Below are positions 33,790-41,842 of a stretch of DNA of 64,000 bases, piece by piece. The DNA comes from CAVVAL01 sp963742725. GTDB taxonomy: Bacteria; Actinomycetota; Actinomycetes; Mycobacteriales; Cryptosporangiaceae. The stretch spans positions 1,922,001 through 1,986,000 of the forward strand of contig CAVUMX010000003.1 of assembly GCA_963742725.1 (NCBI GenBank), in the 5' to 3' direction. The position numbers were made by a program, and so were the translations under genes. The notes beneath the pieces were generated by a model. It saw nothing but the letters and a program-made list of their open reading frames with translations, ran no database searches and was not told the origin of the DNA. Positions within the stretch are counted from its first letter, which is position 1. The number at the start of each line of letters is the position of its first letter.

Positions 33790-35661
33790 ATGGTGCAGGT
33801 TCAACTGCTGGGAACATTTCAGGTCATCCGGGGCGACGAGATTGTGACTCCGTCCGCGCCCAAGGTCCGAAGAGTTCTGGCGCTGCTGGCAATGCGCGCC
33901 AACTCCGTTGTCCATATCCGCCAACTCATCGAGGAGCTGTGGGAGGAGCGGCCGCCGCTCAGCTCCTCGACCACGCTCCAGACCTACATCTACCAGCTGC
34001 GGCGCATGCAGGGCCTCGTCGACGATCCGGCCGGCGGCACCCGGGGGGCGTCGTTGCTCACTTCACCGGGCGGCTACCAGCTGAACCTGCCGGACGGCGC
34101 CCTGGACGTGCACACGTTCGAGGAGCTGGCCCGCCGCGGCCGCGCCCAGATGGAACGGGGGTTCGTGGAGGGCGCGTCCGACGTGCTCCGCGAGGCTCTG
34201 GCCGTCTGGCGGGGGCCGGCACTGAGCGACATCACCGCCGGCCCGATCCTGCACGTGGACACGCTCCGCCTGGAGGAGAGCCGCAACAGCGTGCTGGAGC
34301 AGCGCATCGACGCCGACCTGATGCTCGGCCGGCACAACCAGCTGATCAGCGAGCTGACCGGCCACGCCGCCCATAACCCGACGCACGAGGGCCTGCACGC
34401 GAAGCTCATGCTCGCGCTGTACCGGGCGGGCCGCCGCTCGGAGTCGCTGTCGGTCTTCCACCGCATCCGGCGGGTGCTGGCCGCGGAGCTGGGGCTGGAG
34501 CCGTGCTCGGAGCTGCAGCGGCTGCACCAGTCGGTGCTGTCATCGGACCCTAAGCTCGACCTGCCCAGCGGCGGCGCCGGCACGGTGCAGGTCAGCCGTG
34601 CCGTGGAGCCGCCGATGCACCTGCCGCCGGACTCGGCGCTGACCGGACGGTCGGCCGAGGTGGCGGCGATGGAACAGCTCCTCACCAAGGACTCCGGTCC
34701 GTCGCCGTTCACGCTGTCCGTCACCGGCCCGCCGGGGTCGGGGACCTCGGCGCTGTGCGCGCACGTCGCCCACCGGGTCCGTGGCCGGTTCCCGGACGGG
34801 CAGCTCTACGCATCGCTCGGCGACCCCGACGACACGGACGAGCCGGCCGAGGTGCTCGGCGACTTCCTGCGCGCCGTGGGCTTCACCGGGTCGGCCGTGC
34901 CCGACGGGCTCGAGGACCGGATCCGGCTGTTCCGCGGCTGGACCGCCGACCGGCGCGTGCTCGTCACGGTCGACAACGTGGCCAGCTCCGCGCAGCTCGG
35001 ACCGCTCTTACCGAGCGGCCGGAACTGCGCGACCGTGGTCGCCAGCCACCGCAGGCTGTGCGACCGTTCGACCAGCGCCGTCCTCGACCTGCGTCCGCTG
35101 GCCGAGAAGGCGGCCATGGACCTGCTCGCGTCGGTCGTCGGCGACGAGCGGATCGGACGCGAGACGGCAGCGGCACAGCGCTTGACCGAGCTGTGCGGGG
35201 GGCTTCCGGTCGCGCTGCGTGCCGCGGCGAACAAGCTCGCGCTGCGTCCCCACTGGCCGCTCCGGCGGCTCGTCGACAAGCTCCACCCGGAGCACCGGCG
35301 CCTGCACGAGCTGCGAGGCGGGGACCTGGACGTGCTGTGCAGCGTCGAGCGGCGGTACATGCTGCTGCGGCCGGAGCTGCGGTCGGCGTTCCGGGCGCTC
35401 GTCCGGCTCTCCGACGCGCCGATCACCGCCGAGGTGGCCGCCCTCATGCTCGGCACCGACGAGTACACGGCCGAGACGCTGCTGGAGGAGCTCGTCGAGT
35501 TCCACCTCGCCGAGGTCGACGCCCGCCAGCCGGCGGACCCGTTTCTCTACTCGTTCCTGCCGCTCGTCCGGCTGGCCGTCCACAGCGTCTCCGGGTGGAC
35601 GGTGAGCGCGTCGTTAGGAGAGGGCGCGCTGGCCTGTGAGGAGGCCGGCCCCGCCGCCTGA
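33790..35661 (+). CDS. SARP family transcriptional activator with degenerate NTPase domain
   Basis: The 623-residue protein has an OmpR-type winged helix (about 1-95: VQVQLLGTFQVIRGDEIVTP and PKVRRVLALLAMRANSVVHI) and a bacterial transcriptional activation domain (about 100-245: DVHTFEELARRGRAQMERG, ending AAELGLEPCSELQRLH). An AfsR-like NB-ARC region follows (about 290-600). Walker A reads TGPPGSGTSAL, without the Lys, and Walker B ends VTVDN, so nucleotide hydrolysis is doubtful. No TPR tail is present. AAGGAGGAG precedes ATG 33790. It is the pathway-specific activator, and its predicted boxes occur before most operons of the cluster. Confidence 0.9.
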   Translation: MVQVQLLGTFQVIRGDEIVTPSAPKVRRVLALLAMRANSVVHIRQLIEELWEERPPLSSSTTLQTYIYQLRRMQGLVDDPAGGTRGASLLTSPGGYQLNLPDGALDVHTFEELARRGRAQMERGFVEGASDVLREALAVWRGPALSDITAGPILHVDTLRLEESRNSVLEQRIDADLMLGRHNQLISELTGHAAHNPTHEGLHAKLMLALYRAGRRSESLSVFHRIRRVLAAELGLEPCSELQRLHQSVLSSDPKLDLPSGGAGTVQVSRAVEPPMHLPPDSALTGRSAEVAAMEQLLTKDSGPSPFTLSVTGPPGSGTSALCAHVAHRVRGRFPDGQLYASLGDPDDTDEPAEVLGDFLRAVGFTGSAVPDGLEDRIRLFRGWTADRRVLVTVDNVASSAQLGPLLPSGRNCATVVASHRRLCDRSTSAVLDLRPLAEKAAMDLLASVVGDERIGRETAAAQRLTELCGGLPVALRAAANKLALRPHWPLRRLVDKLHPEHRRLHELRGGDLDVLCSVERRYMLLRPELRSAFRALVRLSDAPITAEVAALMLGTDEYTAETLLEELVEFHLAEVDARQPADPFLYSFLPLVRLAVHSVSGWTVSASLGEGALACEEAGPAA

Positions 35662-35712
35662 CGGTGGTCCGCCGTTCCCCCTGTGCGGCGGGTCACGGCC
35701 AGGCGAACGAGA

Positions 35713-35751
35713 CGAAGGGCGCGGTTCCCGGACCGGGAACCGCGCCCTTCG
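35713..35751. terminator. Bidirectional 18-bp stem terminator between SARP and asnB genes
   Basis: Perfect arms 35713-35730 and 35734-35751 with a 3-nt loop lie between the convergent SARP and asparagine-synthase genes, 51 bp after the SARP stop and 8 bp from the asnB stop. They probably end both transcripts. Confidence 0.8.
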
Positions 35752-35759
35752 CGTCGTGC

Positions 35760-37622
35760 TCAGATCTCCAGGCTGACCCCGTACTCCCGGAGCCAGGCGT
35801 TGACCTGCAGCGCCATCTCGATGTTCATGCGATGCAGCCAGTCCTGCGCGGCACCGTCCCCGTCCGGGGTGGCGGCCGCCCGGGCCGCCCCCAGGTCGAG
35901 CAGCGGCAGGACCGGCGAGTTCGGGTCGGCGAGCACGTCGGCCAGCTCCCGCTGCAACGCAACAGTGTACGTGGGGTCCTGGCTGACCGGGAACGGCGCC
36001 TTCGGCCGCTGCAGCACCTGCTCGGGCAGCAGGTCGCCGGCGGCGGCGCGGAGCAGGCTCTTCTCCCGCTCGTCGAACGTCTTCATCGACCACGGCACGT
36101 TGAACACGTACTCCATGAGCCGGTGGTCGCAGAACGGCACGCGGACCTCCAGCCCGGAGATCATGCTCAGCCGGTCGTTGCGGTCCAGCAGCCGTGGCAG
36201 CCACCGGGTGAGGTGCAGGTGGCAGATCTCCCGCGCGCGCCGCTCGTCGGGCTCCTCGCCGTCCAGCCGGGGCACCTCGGCCAGCGCCTCGGCGTACCGG
36301 TCGGCGTAGTACGTGTCGAAGTCCAGCTTGCCGAGCAGCCCCGGGTCGAACAGCGCCCGGCCGAGACCGTCGCGGGTGCCCGGGTGCCACTGCTCGAACG
36401 CGACCCACGGGAACGCCGCCTCGTCCGCCAGCGACGGGATGTGGACCCAGCTGTAGCCGCCGAAGATCTCGTCCGCCGCCTCGCCGGTCAGCGCGACCGT
36501 CGAGTGCTGCCGGACCGCGCGGAACGCCTGGTAGGTCGACGTGTCCATGTCGCCGAACGGCGTCGGCACGTCCTGGGCCCGCAGGACCGCGAGCCGGGCG
36601 GCCGGATCCATCAGGTCCTCGGTGCACAGCTCGATCTCGGTGTGGTCGGCGCCGACATGGTCAGCGACGGCCTGCGCGTACGGGGCGTCCGGCGCGCTGC
36701 GGACCAGGTCCGGCTGGAACTTGCTGCCGTAGTCGGTGTAGGTGACGGTCGTCGTCCGGACGGGGCCGGCGTCGGTGTCGCCCAGCGCCTTGGCCGCCAG
36801 CGCGGTGACCGTGCTGGAGTCGAGGCCGCCGGACAGCAGCGTGCAGACGGGCACGTCGGCGACCAGCTCACGGGCGACGATCTCGTCCAGCATCGACCGG
36901 ATCGTGCCGATCGTGCCGGCCAGGTCGTCGGTGTGCGGGCGGGCGTCCAGCGTCCAGTAGGTGCGCTCGTCCAGGCCCGTGCGGCGCACGGTGAGGCTGT
37001 GGCCGGGCCGTAGTTCCCGGATCCCCCGGAACACCCCCTCACCGGGTGTGCGGGCCATCGAGAACACCTCGCGGAGGCCGTCCGCGTCGACGACCGGACG
37101 AACGTCGGGGTGCGCGAGGATCGCCTTCGGCTCGGACCCGAAGACCACAGCGCCGCCGGCCTCCGCCCAGTACAGCGGCTTGATGCCGAGGCGGTCGCGG
37201 ACGAGGAACAGCTCGCGCGTGCGCAGGTTCCAGACGGCGAAGGCGAACATCCCTTCGAGACGTCGCGGGCAGTCGGTGCCCCACTCCAGGTACGCCCGGA
37301 GGACGACCTCGGTGTCGCTGCGGGTCCGGAAGCGGTGGCCGCGGCCGACGAGCTCGGTCCGCAGCTCCTGGAAGTTGTAGACCTCGCCGCTGTAGGTCAG
37401 GACGGCCACGGGGCGGCCGTCCTCCTCGGCGACCATCGGCTGGCGGCCGCCGGCGAGGTCGATGACGGCCATCCTGGTGTGGCCGAGAGCGGCGGTCTGG
37501 TCGAGCCAGACGCCCTGGTCGTCCGGGCCGCGGCAGGCCAGCGTCCCGGTCATTGCCTCGACCAGCTCCCGTCCGTGGCCGGCGTCCGGCCCGACGGTCG
37601 CCCAGCCGGCGATTCCGCACAT
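35760..37622 (-). CDS. Asparagine synthase (glutamine-hydrolysing)-like amidotransferase of the polyketide cluster
   Basis: The 620-residue protein starts MCGIAGW, so Cys2 becomes the N-terminal glutaminase nucleophile after Met removal. The class II glutaminase domain (about 1-200, RMAVIDLAGGRQPM, SGEVYNFQELR) precedes the ATP-pyrophosphatase domain (CTLLSGGLDSSTVTALAAKAL at about 250, TGEAADEIFGGYSW). Related enzymes in pentangular clusters (FdmV, LlpA and XanA types) amidate a polyketide carboxylate, often giving an isoquinolinone-type nitrogen; that role is inferred. ATG 37622 is required by the Cys2 rule, although the frame opens at 37664. A SARP box and a 32-bp dyad lie upstream. Confidence 0.88.
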   Translation of the reverse strand: MCGIAGWATVGPDAGHGRELVEAMTGTLACRGPDDQGVWLDQTAALGHTRMAVIDLAGGRQPMVAEEDGRPVAVLTYSGEVYNFQELRTELVGRGHRFRTRSDTEVVLRAYLEWGTDCPRRLEGMFAFAVWNLRTRELFLVRDRLGIKPLYWAEAGGAVVFGSEPKAILAHPDVRPVVDADGLREVFSMARTPGEGVFRGIRELRPGHSLTVRRTGLDERTYWTLDARPHTDDLAGTIGTIRSMLDEIVARELVADVPVCTLLSGGLDSSTVTALAAKALGDTDAGPVRTTTVTYTDYGSKFQPDLVRSAPDAPYAQAVADHVGADHTEIELCTEDLMDPAARLAVLRAQDVPTPFGDMDTSTYQAFRAVRQHSTVALTGEAADEIFGGYSWVHIPSLADEAAFPWVAFEQWHPGTRDGLGRALFDPGLLGKLDFDTYYADRYAEALAEVPRLDGEEPDERRAREICHLHLTRWLPRLLDRNDRLSMISGLEVRVPFCDHRLMEYVFNVPWSMKTFDEREKSLLRAAAGDLLPEQVLQRPKAPFPVSQDPTYTVALQRELADVLADPNSPVLPLLDLGAARAAATPDGDGAAQDWLHRMNIEMALQVNAWLREYGVSLEI

Positions 37623-37656
37623 GTGGTCCTCCCTGGTTGCGGTCCGAGCTCGCTGC

Positions 37657-37688
37657 GGGGTCACCCCATCGCGGGATGGCGTGACCCC
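37657..37688. promoter_or_regulatory. 32-bp dyad in the leader of the asparagine-synthase gene
   Basis: The outer arms GGGGTCAC (37657-37664) and GTGACCCC (37681-37688) are perfect inverted repeats, and the inner part CCATC/GATGG extends the dyad; only four of 32 positions break symmetry. It lies between the SARP -10 and the gene start, in the 5' leader. It may be an operator, a leader hairpin or a terminator for the upstream small gene. Confidence 0.5.
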
Positions 37689-37698
37689 GTTCGCGTCG

Positions 37699-37730
37699 AG
37701 CCTGTCCGGACGCCCTCGAGGGAGGCTGGA
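37699..37730 (-). promoter_or_regulatory. SARP box and -10 upstream of the asparagine-synthase gene
   Basis: On the minus strand the site is TCCAGCC-N4-TCGAGGG-N8-CAGGCT, with heptamer starts 11 bp apart and the same -10 hexamer as the acc operon. The first heptamer has one mismatch to TCGAG. It directly follows the stop of the small membrane-protein gene. Confidence 0.7.
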
Positions 37731-37733
37731 GGA

Positions 37734-38162
37734 CTACTTGGCGGATGAGGTGCGGGTCAGCAGGGCGAGCAGGGTCCCGCCGACCGTGAGGTGCAGCAGG
37801 GCGAGCGTGACGCGCGAGCTGGTCTCCAGGCCGGCACCGCCGAGCGGCGCGCCGAAGGAGAGCAGCAGCACGATCACCGCCACGACCGTCCACACCGTGC
37901 GGCCGCGGGGCACGAACCGCTCCGCGATCGCCAGCGACGCCCAGCCCGCGAGCGAGACGATGATCGCCGTGACGATGACGGTCGGCAGCAGCACGTCGCC
38001 CAGCTCGGTCGAGCCCGGACCGCCGATCGGCGCCTTGAGCTCGACGTCGAACCCGAGTACGGCGACGAGCCAGACGATCGTGGCGCCCACGACGGTGGCG
38101 AGAACGGCGAGGCCGCGGGCCTTCGCCGTCGACGCCGTCCTGTCAGATGTCGATGTTCCCAT
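37734..38162 (-). CDS. Small four-helix membrane protein (DUF6069-like)
   Basis: The 142-residue protein has four membrane helices (LAVLATVVGATIVWLVAVLG; VLLPTVIVTAIIVSLAGWAS; TVWTVVAVIVLLLSFGAPLG; LHLTVGGTLLALL). The pattern resembles the actinobacterial DUF6069 family, of unknown function. AGGAGG lies 5 nt before ATG 38162. It diverges from a MarR regulator, with a TAGTAT -10 and a TTAAG...CTAAG element between them, so it is the probable MarR target. Confidence 0.7.
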   Translation of the reverse strand: MGTSTSDRTASTAKARGLAVLATVVGATIVWLVAVLGFDVELKAPIGGPGSTELGDVLLPTVIVTAIIVSLAGWASLAIAERFVPRGRTVWTVVAVIVLLLSFGAPLGGAGLETSSRVTLALLHLTVGGTLLALLTRTSSAK

Positions 38163-38183
38163 GGTGACCTCCTACACGAAGGG

Positions 38184-38209
38184 ATACTATTTGCGTTAAG
38201 CATCTAAGT
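38184..38209 (-). promoter_or_regulatory. Promoter and candidate MarR site between small membrane gene and marR
   Basis: On the minus strand a TAGTAT -10 (38184-38189) precedes the small membrane-protein gene. Just upstream lies an imperfect dyad, TTAAGCATCTAAG (38197-38209), in the -35/-10 spacer, where a MarR repressor would block polymerase. For marR itself TAGGCT (38247-38252) sits 6 nt before its ATG, suggesting a leaderless transcript. Confidence 0.4.
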
Positions 38210-38258
38210 GTCTCACGCACAAGAGTGCGCGGTCTAGGGAGTTGGGTAGGCTCCGATC

Positions 38259-38831
38259 ATGGGTGGAACAGACAATCCGGCGGGCGACCACGCCGCCAAC
38301 GGCACTGCCGACAGCGCCACCGACAGCACCACCGGCCATGCCGGCCATGCCGGCGGCCACGTCGACGGTGACGCCGCCGTCCTCGCCGCCATCGAGCGCG
38401 CGATGATCAGCATCCGGCGCCGGCAGACCCGGCGGAGCCTGGGCAGCCAGGCCGTCCGCGAAGCCGGACGACCCGTGGACCTCAACCTGCTCGCGGTGGT
38501 CGACGCCGTCGAGGAGGGGCACGACCAGCCCAACCAGGAGGTCACCGTCGGCGTCGTCGCCGAACGGCTCGGGATCGACCCGTCGCGCGCCAGCCGGGTC
38601 GTCGCAGCCGCCGTCGAGGCCGGCTACGTCCGCCGGGTCGCCTCCCAGGGCGACGGGCGCCGGATCTGCCTGGAGCTGACCGCGTCCGGCCAGCAGGTCG
38701 TCGCCGCCGCGCACCACACCCGCCAGGCGTTCTACCGGCGGATGCTCGACGGCTGGCCCGAGCACGAGCGCAGCGAGTTCGCCCGCCTGCTCACCAAGTT
38801 CACGTCCACGATGGCGACCGGCCGCTCCTAG
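38259..38831 (+). CDS. MarR family transcriptional regulator
   Basis: The 190-residue protein has a His/Gly/Thr-rich, probably disordered N-terminus (about 1-40, HAGHAGGHVDGD). A winged-helix MarR core follows (about 75-150: VTVGVVAERLGIDPSRASRV then VAAAVEAGYVRRVASQGDGR), with the D-x-R wing as DGR. It probably controls the divergent small membrane-protein gene and may sense a phenolic ligand such as the polyketide. It is unusual among MarR proteins for its extended N-terminus. Confidence 0.82.
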   Translation: MGGTDNPAGDHAANGTADSATDSTTGHAGHAGGHVDGDAAVLAAIERAMISIRRRQTRRSLGSQAVREAGRPVDLNLLAVVDAVEEGHDQPNQEVTVGVVAERLGIDPSRASRVVAAAVEAGYVRRVASQGDGRRICLELTASGQQVVAAAHHTRQAFYRRMLDGWPEHERSEFARLLTKFTSTMATGRS

Positions 38832-38839
38832 CCGGAACC

Positions 38840-38871
38840 TCGAGCCTCCTTCGAGCCGCCCGGGTGACGCT
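38840..38871 (+). promoter_or_regulatory. SARP box and -10 upstream of the membrane protein/KAS III operon
   Basis: The site reads TCGAGCC-N4-TCGAGCC-N8-GACGCT. The two heptamers are identical and 11 bp apart. It begins 8 bp after the marR stop and lies about 80 bp before the next start codon. Confidence 0.8.
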
Positions 38872-38920
38872 GACCTCCCGCACGCCCGCGCCCGCGGGGT
38901 GCTTTGAGGAGGTGCGAGAC

Positions 38921-39973
38921 GTGATCACCGCACGCGACGACCTGGAGACCGAACCGCCGGGCACCGCCACGCCCGCCGCGGCCTCCCCCACCCGGACGCC
39001 GCGGTCCGCCGACCCACCGTCCGGCGCCGGCGACCGCCTGCCCGCCTCGATCGCGTGGGCCTACGCCATGGTGATCGTCGGCACGCTCGCCGCCATCGCC
39101 AGCAACGTCTTCGAGATCGGCCACCAGCTCGACACCGGGTCCGCCGGCGCGGCGACCACGGCGGACCTCGTCCTCACGATCGCGTTCTGCGCGATGTTCG
39201 GGTTCTTCGCCGAGATGCTGCGCAAGGGGCGTCAGTGGGGCCGGGTGATGCTGGCGGTCTTCACCGCGCTGGGCATCCTGTTCACCGGCCTGGGCCTCGC
39301 CGGGCTCGGCGGCCGCCCGATCGTCGGCGGCGTCCAGGTCGTGCTGGCATGGCTCAGCTTCGTGGCGTCCGTCCTCGGGCTGGTGTGCATGTTCCTGCCG
39401 TCCGCCAACGCGTTCGTCACGGCGATGAAGGACAGGAACCGGCAGATCTCCCAGCGGCTGCGCAAGATCATCCTGACCGCGCACGTCGCGATCTCCGTCG
39501 GCTGGCTCGGGCTGGTCACCGGCATGTTCGCCCTCGCGGTCACCGGCGCGACGACCAGCGACCGCGGCACGCAGTTCGCCATGTACACGACCATGTCGCT
39601 GCTCGACGAGATCTTCCTCGGCATGACCAGCATGTTCGCCCTCGTCAGCGGGGTCATCGGCGCGGCCGGCACCAAGTGGGGCCTGATGCAGCGCTGGTGG
39701 GTCGCGGTCAAGTTCGTCGTGACGATCCTGCTGATGATGTTCGGCTTCGGCGCCATCCACTCGCTGATCCTCGAAGCCAACACGATGGTGCTCGCCGGTG
39801 ACGTGCCGGTCCGCGGCCCGGACGCCGACGCGGTCGGCACCGCGCTCGCCAGCTGCGCCGGCGTGGCGCTGTGCGTCCTCGTGTTCATGACCATCCTCTC
39901 CACGTTCAAGCCCTGGGGCATGACCCGGCGCGGCCGCAAGGTCCAGACCGCCCCCCGCTCCCGCAAAGCCTGA
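38921..39973 (+). CDS. Integral membrane protein, first gene of the KAS III operon
   Basis: The 350-residue protein has a Pro/Thr-rich N-terminal 50 residues and about eight membrane helices in two halves (AYAMVIVGTLAAIASNVFEI through VVLAWLSFVASVLGLVCMFL; then IILTAHVAISVGWLGLVTGM through CAGVALCVLVFMTILSTF). I recognise no transporter motif. GTG 38921 has GAGGAGG 9 nt upstream, preferred over the frame opening at 38864, which would overlap the SARP -10. It lies 21 bp before the KAS III gene, so a cluster role such as self-protection or transport is likely but unproven. Confidence 0.7.
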   Translation: MITARDDLETEPPGTATPAAASPTRTPRSADPPSGAGDRLPASIAWAYAMVIVGTLAAIASNVFEIGHQLDTGSAGAATTADLVLTIAFCAMFGFFAEMLRKGRQWGRVMLAVFTALGILFTGLGLAGLGGRPIVGGVQVVLAWLSFVASVLGLVCMFLPSANAFVTAMKDRNRQISQRLRKIILTAHVAISVGWLGLVTGMFALAVTGATTSDRGTQFAMYTTMSLLDEIFLGMTSMFALVSGVIGAAGTKWGLMQRWWVAVKFVVTILLMMFGFGAIHSLILEANTMVLAGDVPVRGPDADAVGTALASCAGVALCVLVFMTILSTFKPWGMTRRGRKVQTAPRSRKA

Positions 39974-39994
39974 CCCCGCCTCGAAAGGAACCTC

Positions 39995-41002
39995 ATGACC
40001 ACCGTCATCCGCGAGGAGACCGGGCAGCGCCACGCCCGGCTGCTGGGCGTCGGCAGCTACCGGCCCAAGCGCTCCGTGCCCAACTCCGAGATCAGCGCCA
40101 ACACCGGCCTCGACGAGACCTGGATCGAGCAGCGGTCCGGGATCCGGAGCCGCCGCTACGCCGACAGCGACGAGACCCTGCCGATGATGGCGACCGCCGC
40201 GGCCGGCAAGGCCCTCGCCGCCGCCGGGATCGACGCCAGCCAGCTCGGCTGCGTCATCGCCGCGACGATCACCCACATGGAGCAGATGCCGGCGCTGGCC
40301 GTCGAGGTGGCGCACCGGCTGCACGCCGAGACGTCCGCCGCGTTCGACGTGTCCGCCGCCTGCGCCGGCTTCTGCCACGCCGTCTCCCTCGCCACCGACA
40401 TGGTCCGCCTCGGCAAGGTCGACTACGTACTCGTCATCGGCGCCGAGCGGATGACCGACATCCTCGACCACTCCGACAAGGACACCGCGTTCCTCTTCGC
40501 CGACGGCGCCGGCGCGGTCATCGTGGGCCCCTCCGACACGCCCGGCATCGGACCGGTCGTCTGGCGCGCGGACGGCTCCAAGAACCACGCCCTGAAGATG
40601 ACGTCGCCCTGGACGCCCGAACTCCAGGAGCACCCCGAGCAGACGTGGCCGGCCATCACCATGTCCGGCTGGAAGGTGTTCCGCTGGGCCACCGAATCGC
40701 TCGTGCCGGCCGCCAACAGGATCTTCGAGCTGTCCGGCGTCACGCCCGACCAGATCGACGCGTTCATCCCCCACCAGGCCAACATGCTCATCACGGACTA
40801 CCTCGTGCAGGAACTCGGACTGCCCGAGACGACGGCGGTCGCCCGCGACATCGTCGAGTCCGGCAATACGTCCGCCGCCTCCATCCCGCTCGCCATGGAG
40901 CGGATGCTCGAAACCGGCCAGGCCAGCAGCGGCGACACCGCGCTGCTGCTGGGCTTCGGGGCCGGCCTCGTCTTCGCCGGCCAGATCGTGCACCTCCCCT
41001 AG
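39995..41002 (+). CDS. 3-oxoacyl-ACP synthase III (KAS III), polyketide chain priming
   Basis: The 335-residue FabH-like enzyme has the full triad: Cys123 in FDVSAACAGF, His in FIPHQANMLI and Asn in ESGNTSAASIP. It starts a chain by condensing an acyl-CoA with malonyl-ACP. In type II clusters a dedicated KAS III (FdmS or BenQ type) indicates a non-acetate starter. Here the ketoreductase and dehydratases at 61-63 kb could then reduce it to an unsaturated starter. AAGGAA precedes ATG 39995 by 7 nt. A strong terminator follows. Confidence 0.9.
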   Translation: MTTVIREETGQRHARLLGVGSYRPKRSVPNSEISANTGLDETWIEQRSGIRSRRYADSDETLPMMATAAAGKALAAAGIDASQLGCVIAATITHMEQMPALAVEVAHRLHAETSAAFDVSAACAGFCHAVSLATDMVRLGKVDYVLVIGAERMTDILDHSDKDTAFLFADGAGAVIVGPSDTPGIGPVVWRADGSKNHALKMTSPWTPELQEHPEQTWPAITMSGWKVFRWATESLVPAANRIFELSGVTPDQIDAFIPHQANMLITDYLVQELGLPETTAVARDIVESGNTSAASIPLAMERMLETGQASSGDTALLLGFGAGLVFAGQIVHLP

Positions 41003-41018
41003 ACGCCCACCACACCCG

Positions 41019-41050
41019 GAAGGGCTCCCGCCTCGGGGCGGGAGCCCTTC
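41019..41050 (+). terminator. Terminator after the KAS III gene
   Basis: A perfect 14-bp stem (41019-41032 with 41037-41050, arm GAAGGGCTCCCGCC) with a TCGG tetraloop lies 16 bp after the KAS III stop and is followed by TTCG. Confidence 0.85.
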
Positions 41051-41073
41051 TTCGTGCCCCGCGCGGCAGTCCA

Positions 41074-41123
41074 CTCGGGGAAATCCACGTTTCCGCGCGG
41101 CGTGAGGCGTGGATTTCCCCGAG
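41074..41123. repeat. REP-like inverted repeat
   Basis: Exact 16-bp arms (CTCGGGGAAATCCACG at 41074-41089 and its complement at 41108-41123) flank an 18-bp loop. It is AT-richer in the arms than the flanking terminators and has no obvious gene to serve, so it looks like a repetitive extragenic palindrome rather than a terminator. Confidence 0.55.
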
Positions 41124-41157
41124 CGATCCACCATGGACGGTCCGGCGGCGCGCATAG

Positions 41158-41199
41158 GTCCGCCGTGGTGAGCGGGGGGCAACGCTCACCACGGCGGAC
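41158..41199 (-). terminator. Terminator after the ABM/SDR/methyltransferase operon
   Basis: A perfect 17-bp stem (41158-41174 with 41183-41199) with an 8-nt loop lies 18 bp past the stop of the last gene of the minus-strand operon (41218). Confidence 0.75.
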
Positions 41200-41217
41200 G
41201 GGGAGGGAAACTGGCTC

Positions 41218-41535
41218 TCAGTAGCTCGCGAGGACCTCGTACAGACCGAACGGGGTGCCCCGGGAACGGTCCTGGTACTCGCGCATCGGCGAGGTGGCGT
41301 CCCGGTGGTCCGGGCCGGACTCCCACGCGAAGAACGCGGCGACGCTCGTCCACCGGCTCACCACGACGAACGCCGTCGGGTCGGCCAGGTCGCGGATCAG
41401 CTCGTTGCCGAGCATGCCGTCGGTGCCGGCGAGCTCCTTGCTGATGCGGTGGTAGGCGTCCTCGATCGCGGCCGCGCCGGCCTCGTCGGTCGCCCGGCAG
41501 TACAGCATGACCCGCGCCGGACGACTGTCGTTCAC
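41218..41535 (-). CDS. Antibiotic biosynthesis monooxygenase (ABM) domain protein 1
   Basis: The 105-residue single-domain protein has the ferredoxin-like ABM fold pattern: RVMLYCRATDEAGAAAIEDA, then AFVVVSRWTSVAAFFAWESG and the Trp-containing centre. Small cofactor-free ABM enzymes oxidise anthrone-like polyketide intermediates to quinones, as TcmH and ActVA-ORF6 do. GTG 41535 overlaps the stop of ABM 2 (GTGA). It is last in a five-gene operon. Confidence 0.78.
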   Translation of the reverse strand: MNDSRPARVMLYCRATDEAGAAAIEDAYHRISKELAGTDGMLGNELIRDLADPTAFVVVSRWTSVAAFFAWESGPDHRDATSPMREYQDRSRGTPFGLYEVLASY

Positions 41536-41840
41536 CGCGCCGCTCCCGCCACCACGTTCATGGTCGCCATGGCGCCGCCGTCCCGGAACGGATGCAGCTT
41601 CTCGCGGTGCCTGATGTGCTCGTCGCTGCTCTCGAACGAGCGGAACGTCGCCTCGTCGGTCCAGTCGCTGACCACGTAGTAGACGTTGTCGTCGTTGGTG
41701 CTGCGGGCGAGCAGGTGGGACAGGTTCGCGGACTGGCTGGTCACGGCCTTGCTGCCCTCGTGCCAGGCGGCCTCGAAGTCGGCCTCGCGGCCGGGCTTGA
41801 CCTGGACGGTGAGGAACACGCGGAACGGGTTCGCGCTCAT
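41532..41840 (-). CDS. Antibiotic biosynthesis monooxygenase (ABM) domain protein 2
   Basis: The 102-residue protein shows FRVFLTVQVKPGREADFEAAW and YYVVSDWTDEATFRSFESSD, very like ABM 3 at 55216 (LQIDIKPGNEQDFEVLW, YVVLTDWTDEPAFRAFEQSD), so the two probably arose by duplication. It is expected to act on the aromatic polyketide with molecular oxygen and without a cofactor. It overlaps ABM 1 by 4 nt and lies 2 bp after the SDR stop. Confidence 0.82.
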   Translation of the reverse strand: MSANPFRVFLTVQVKPGREADFEAAWHEGSKAVTSQSANLSHLLARSTNDDNVYYVVSDWTDEATFRSFESSDEHIRHREKLHPFRDGGAMATMNVVAGAAR

Positions 41841-41842
41841 GC

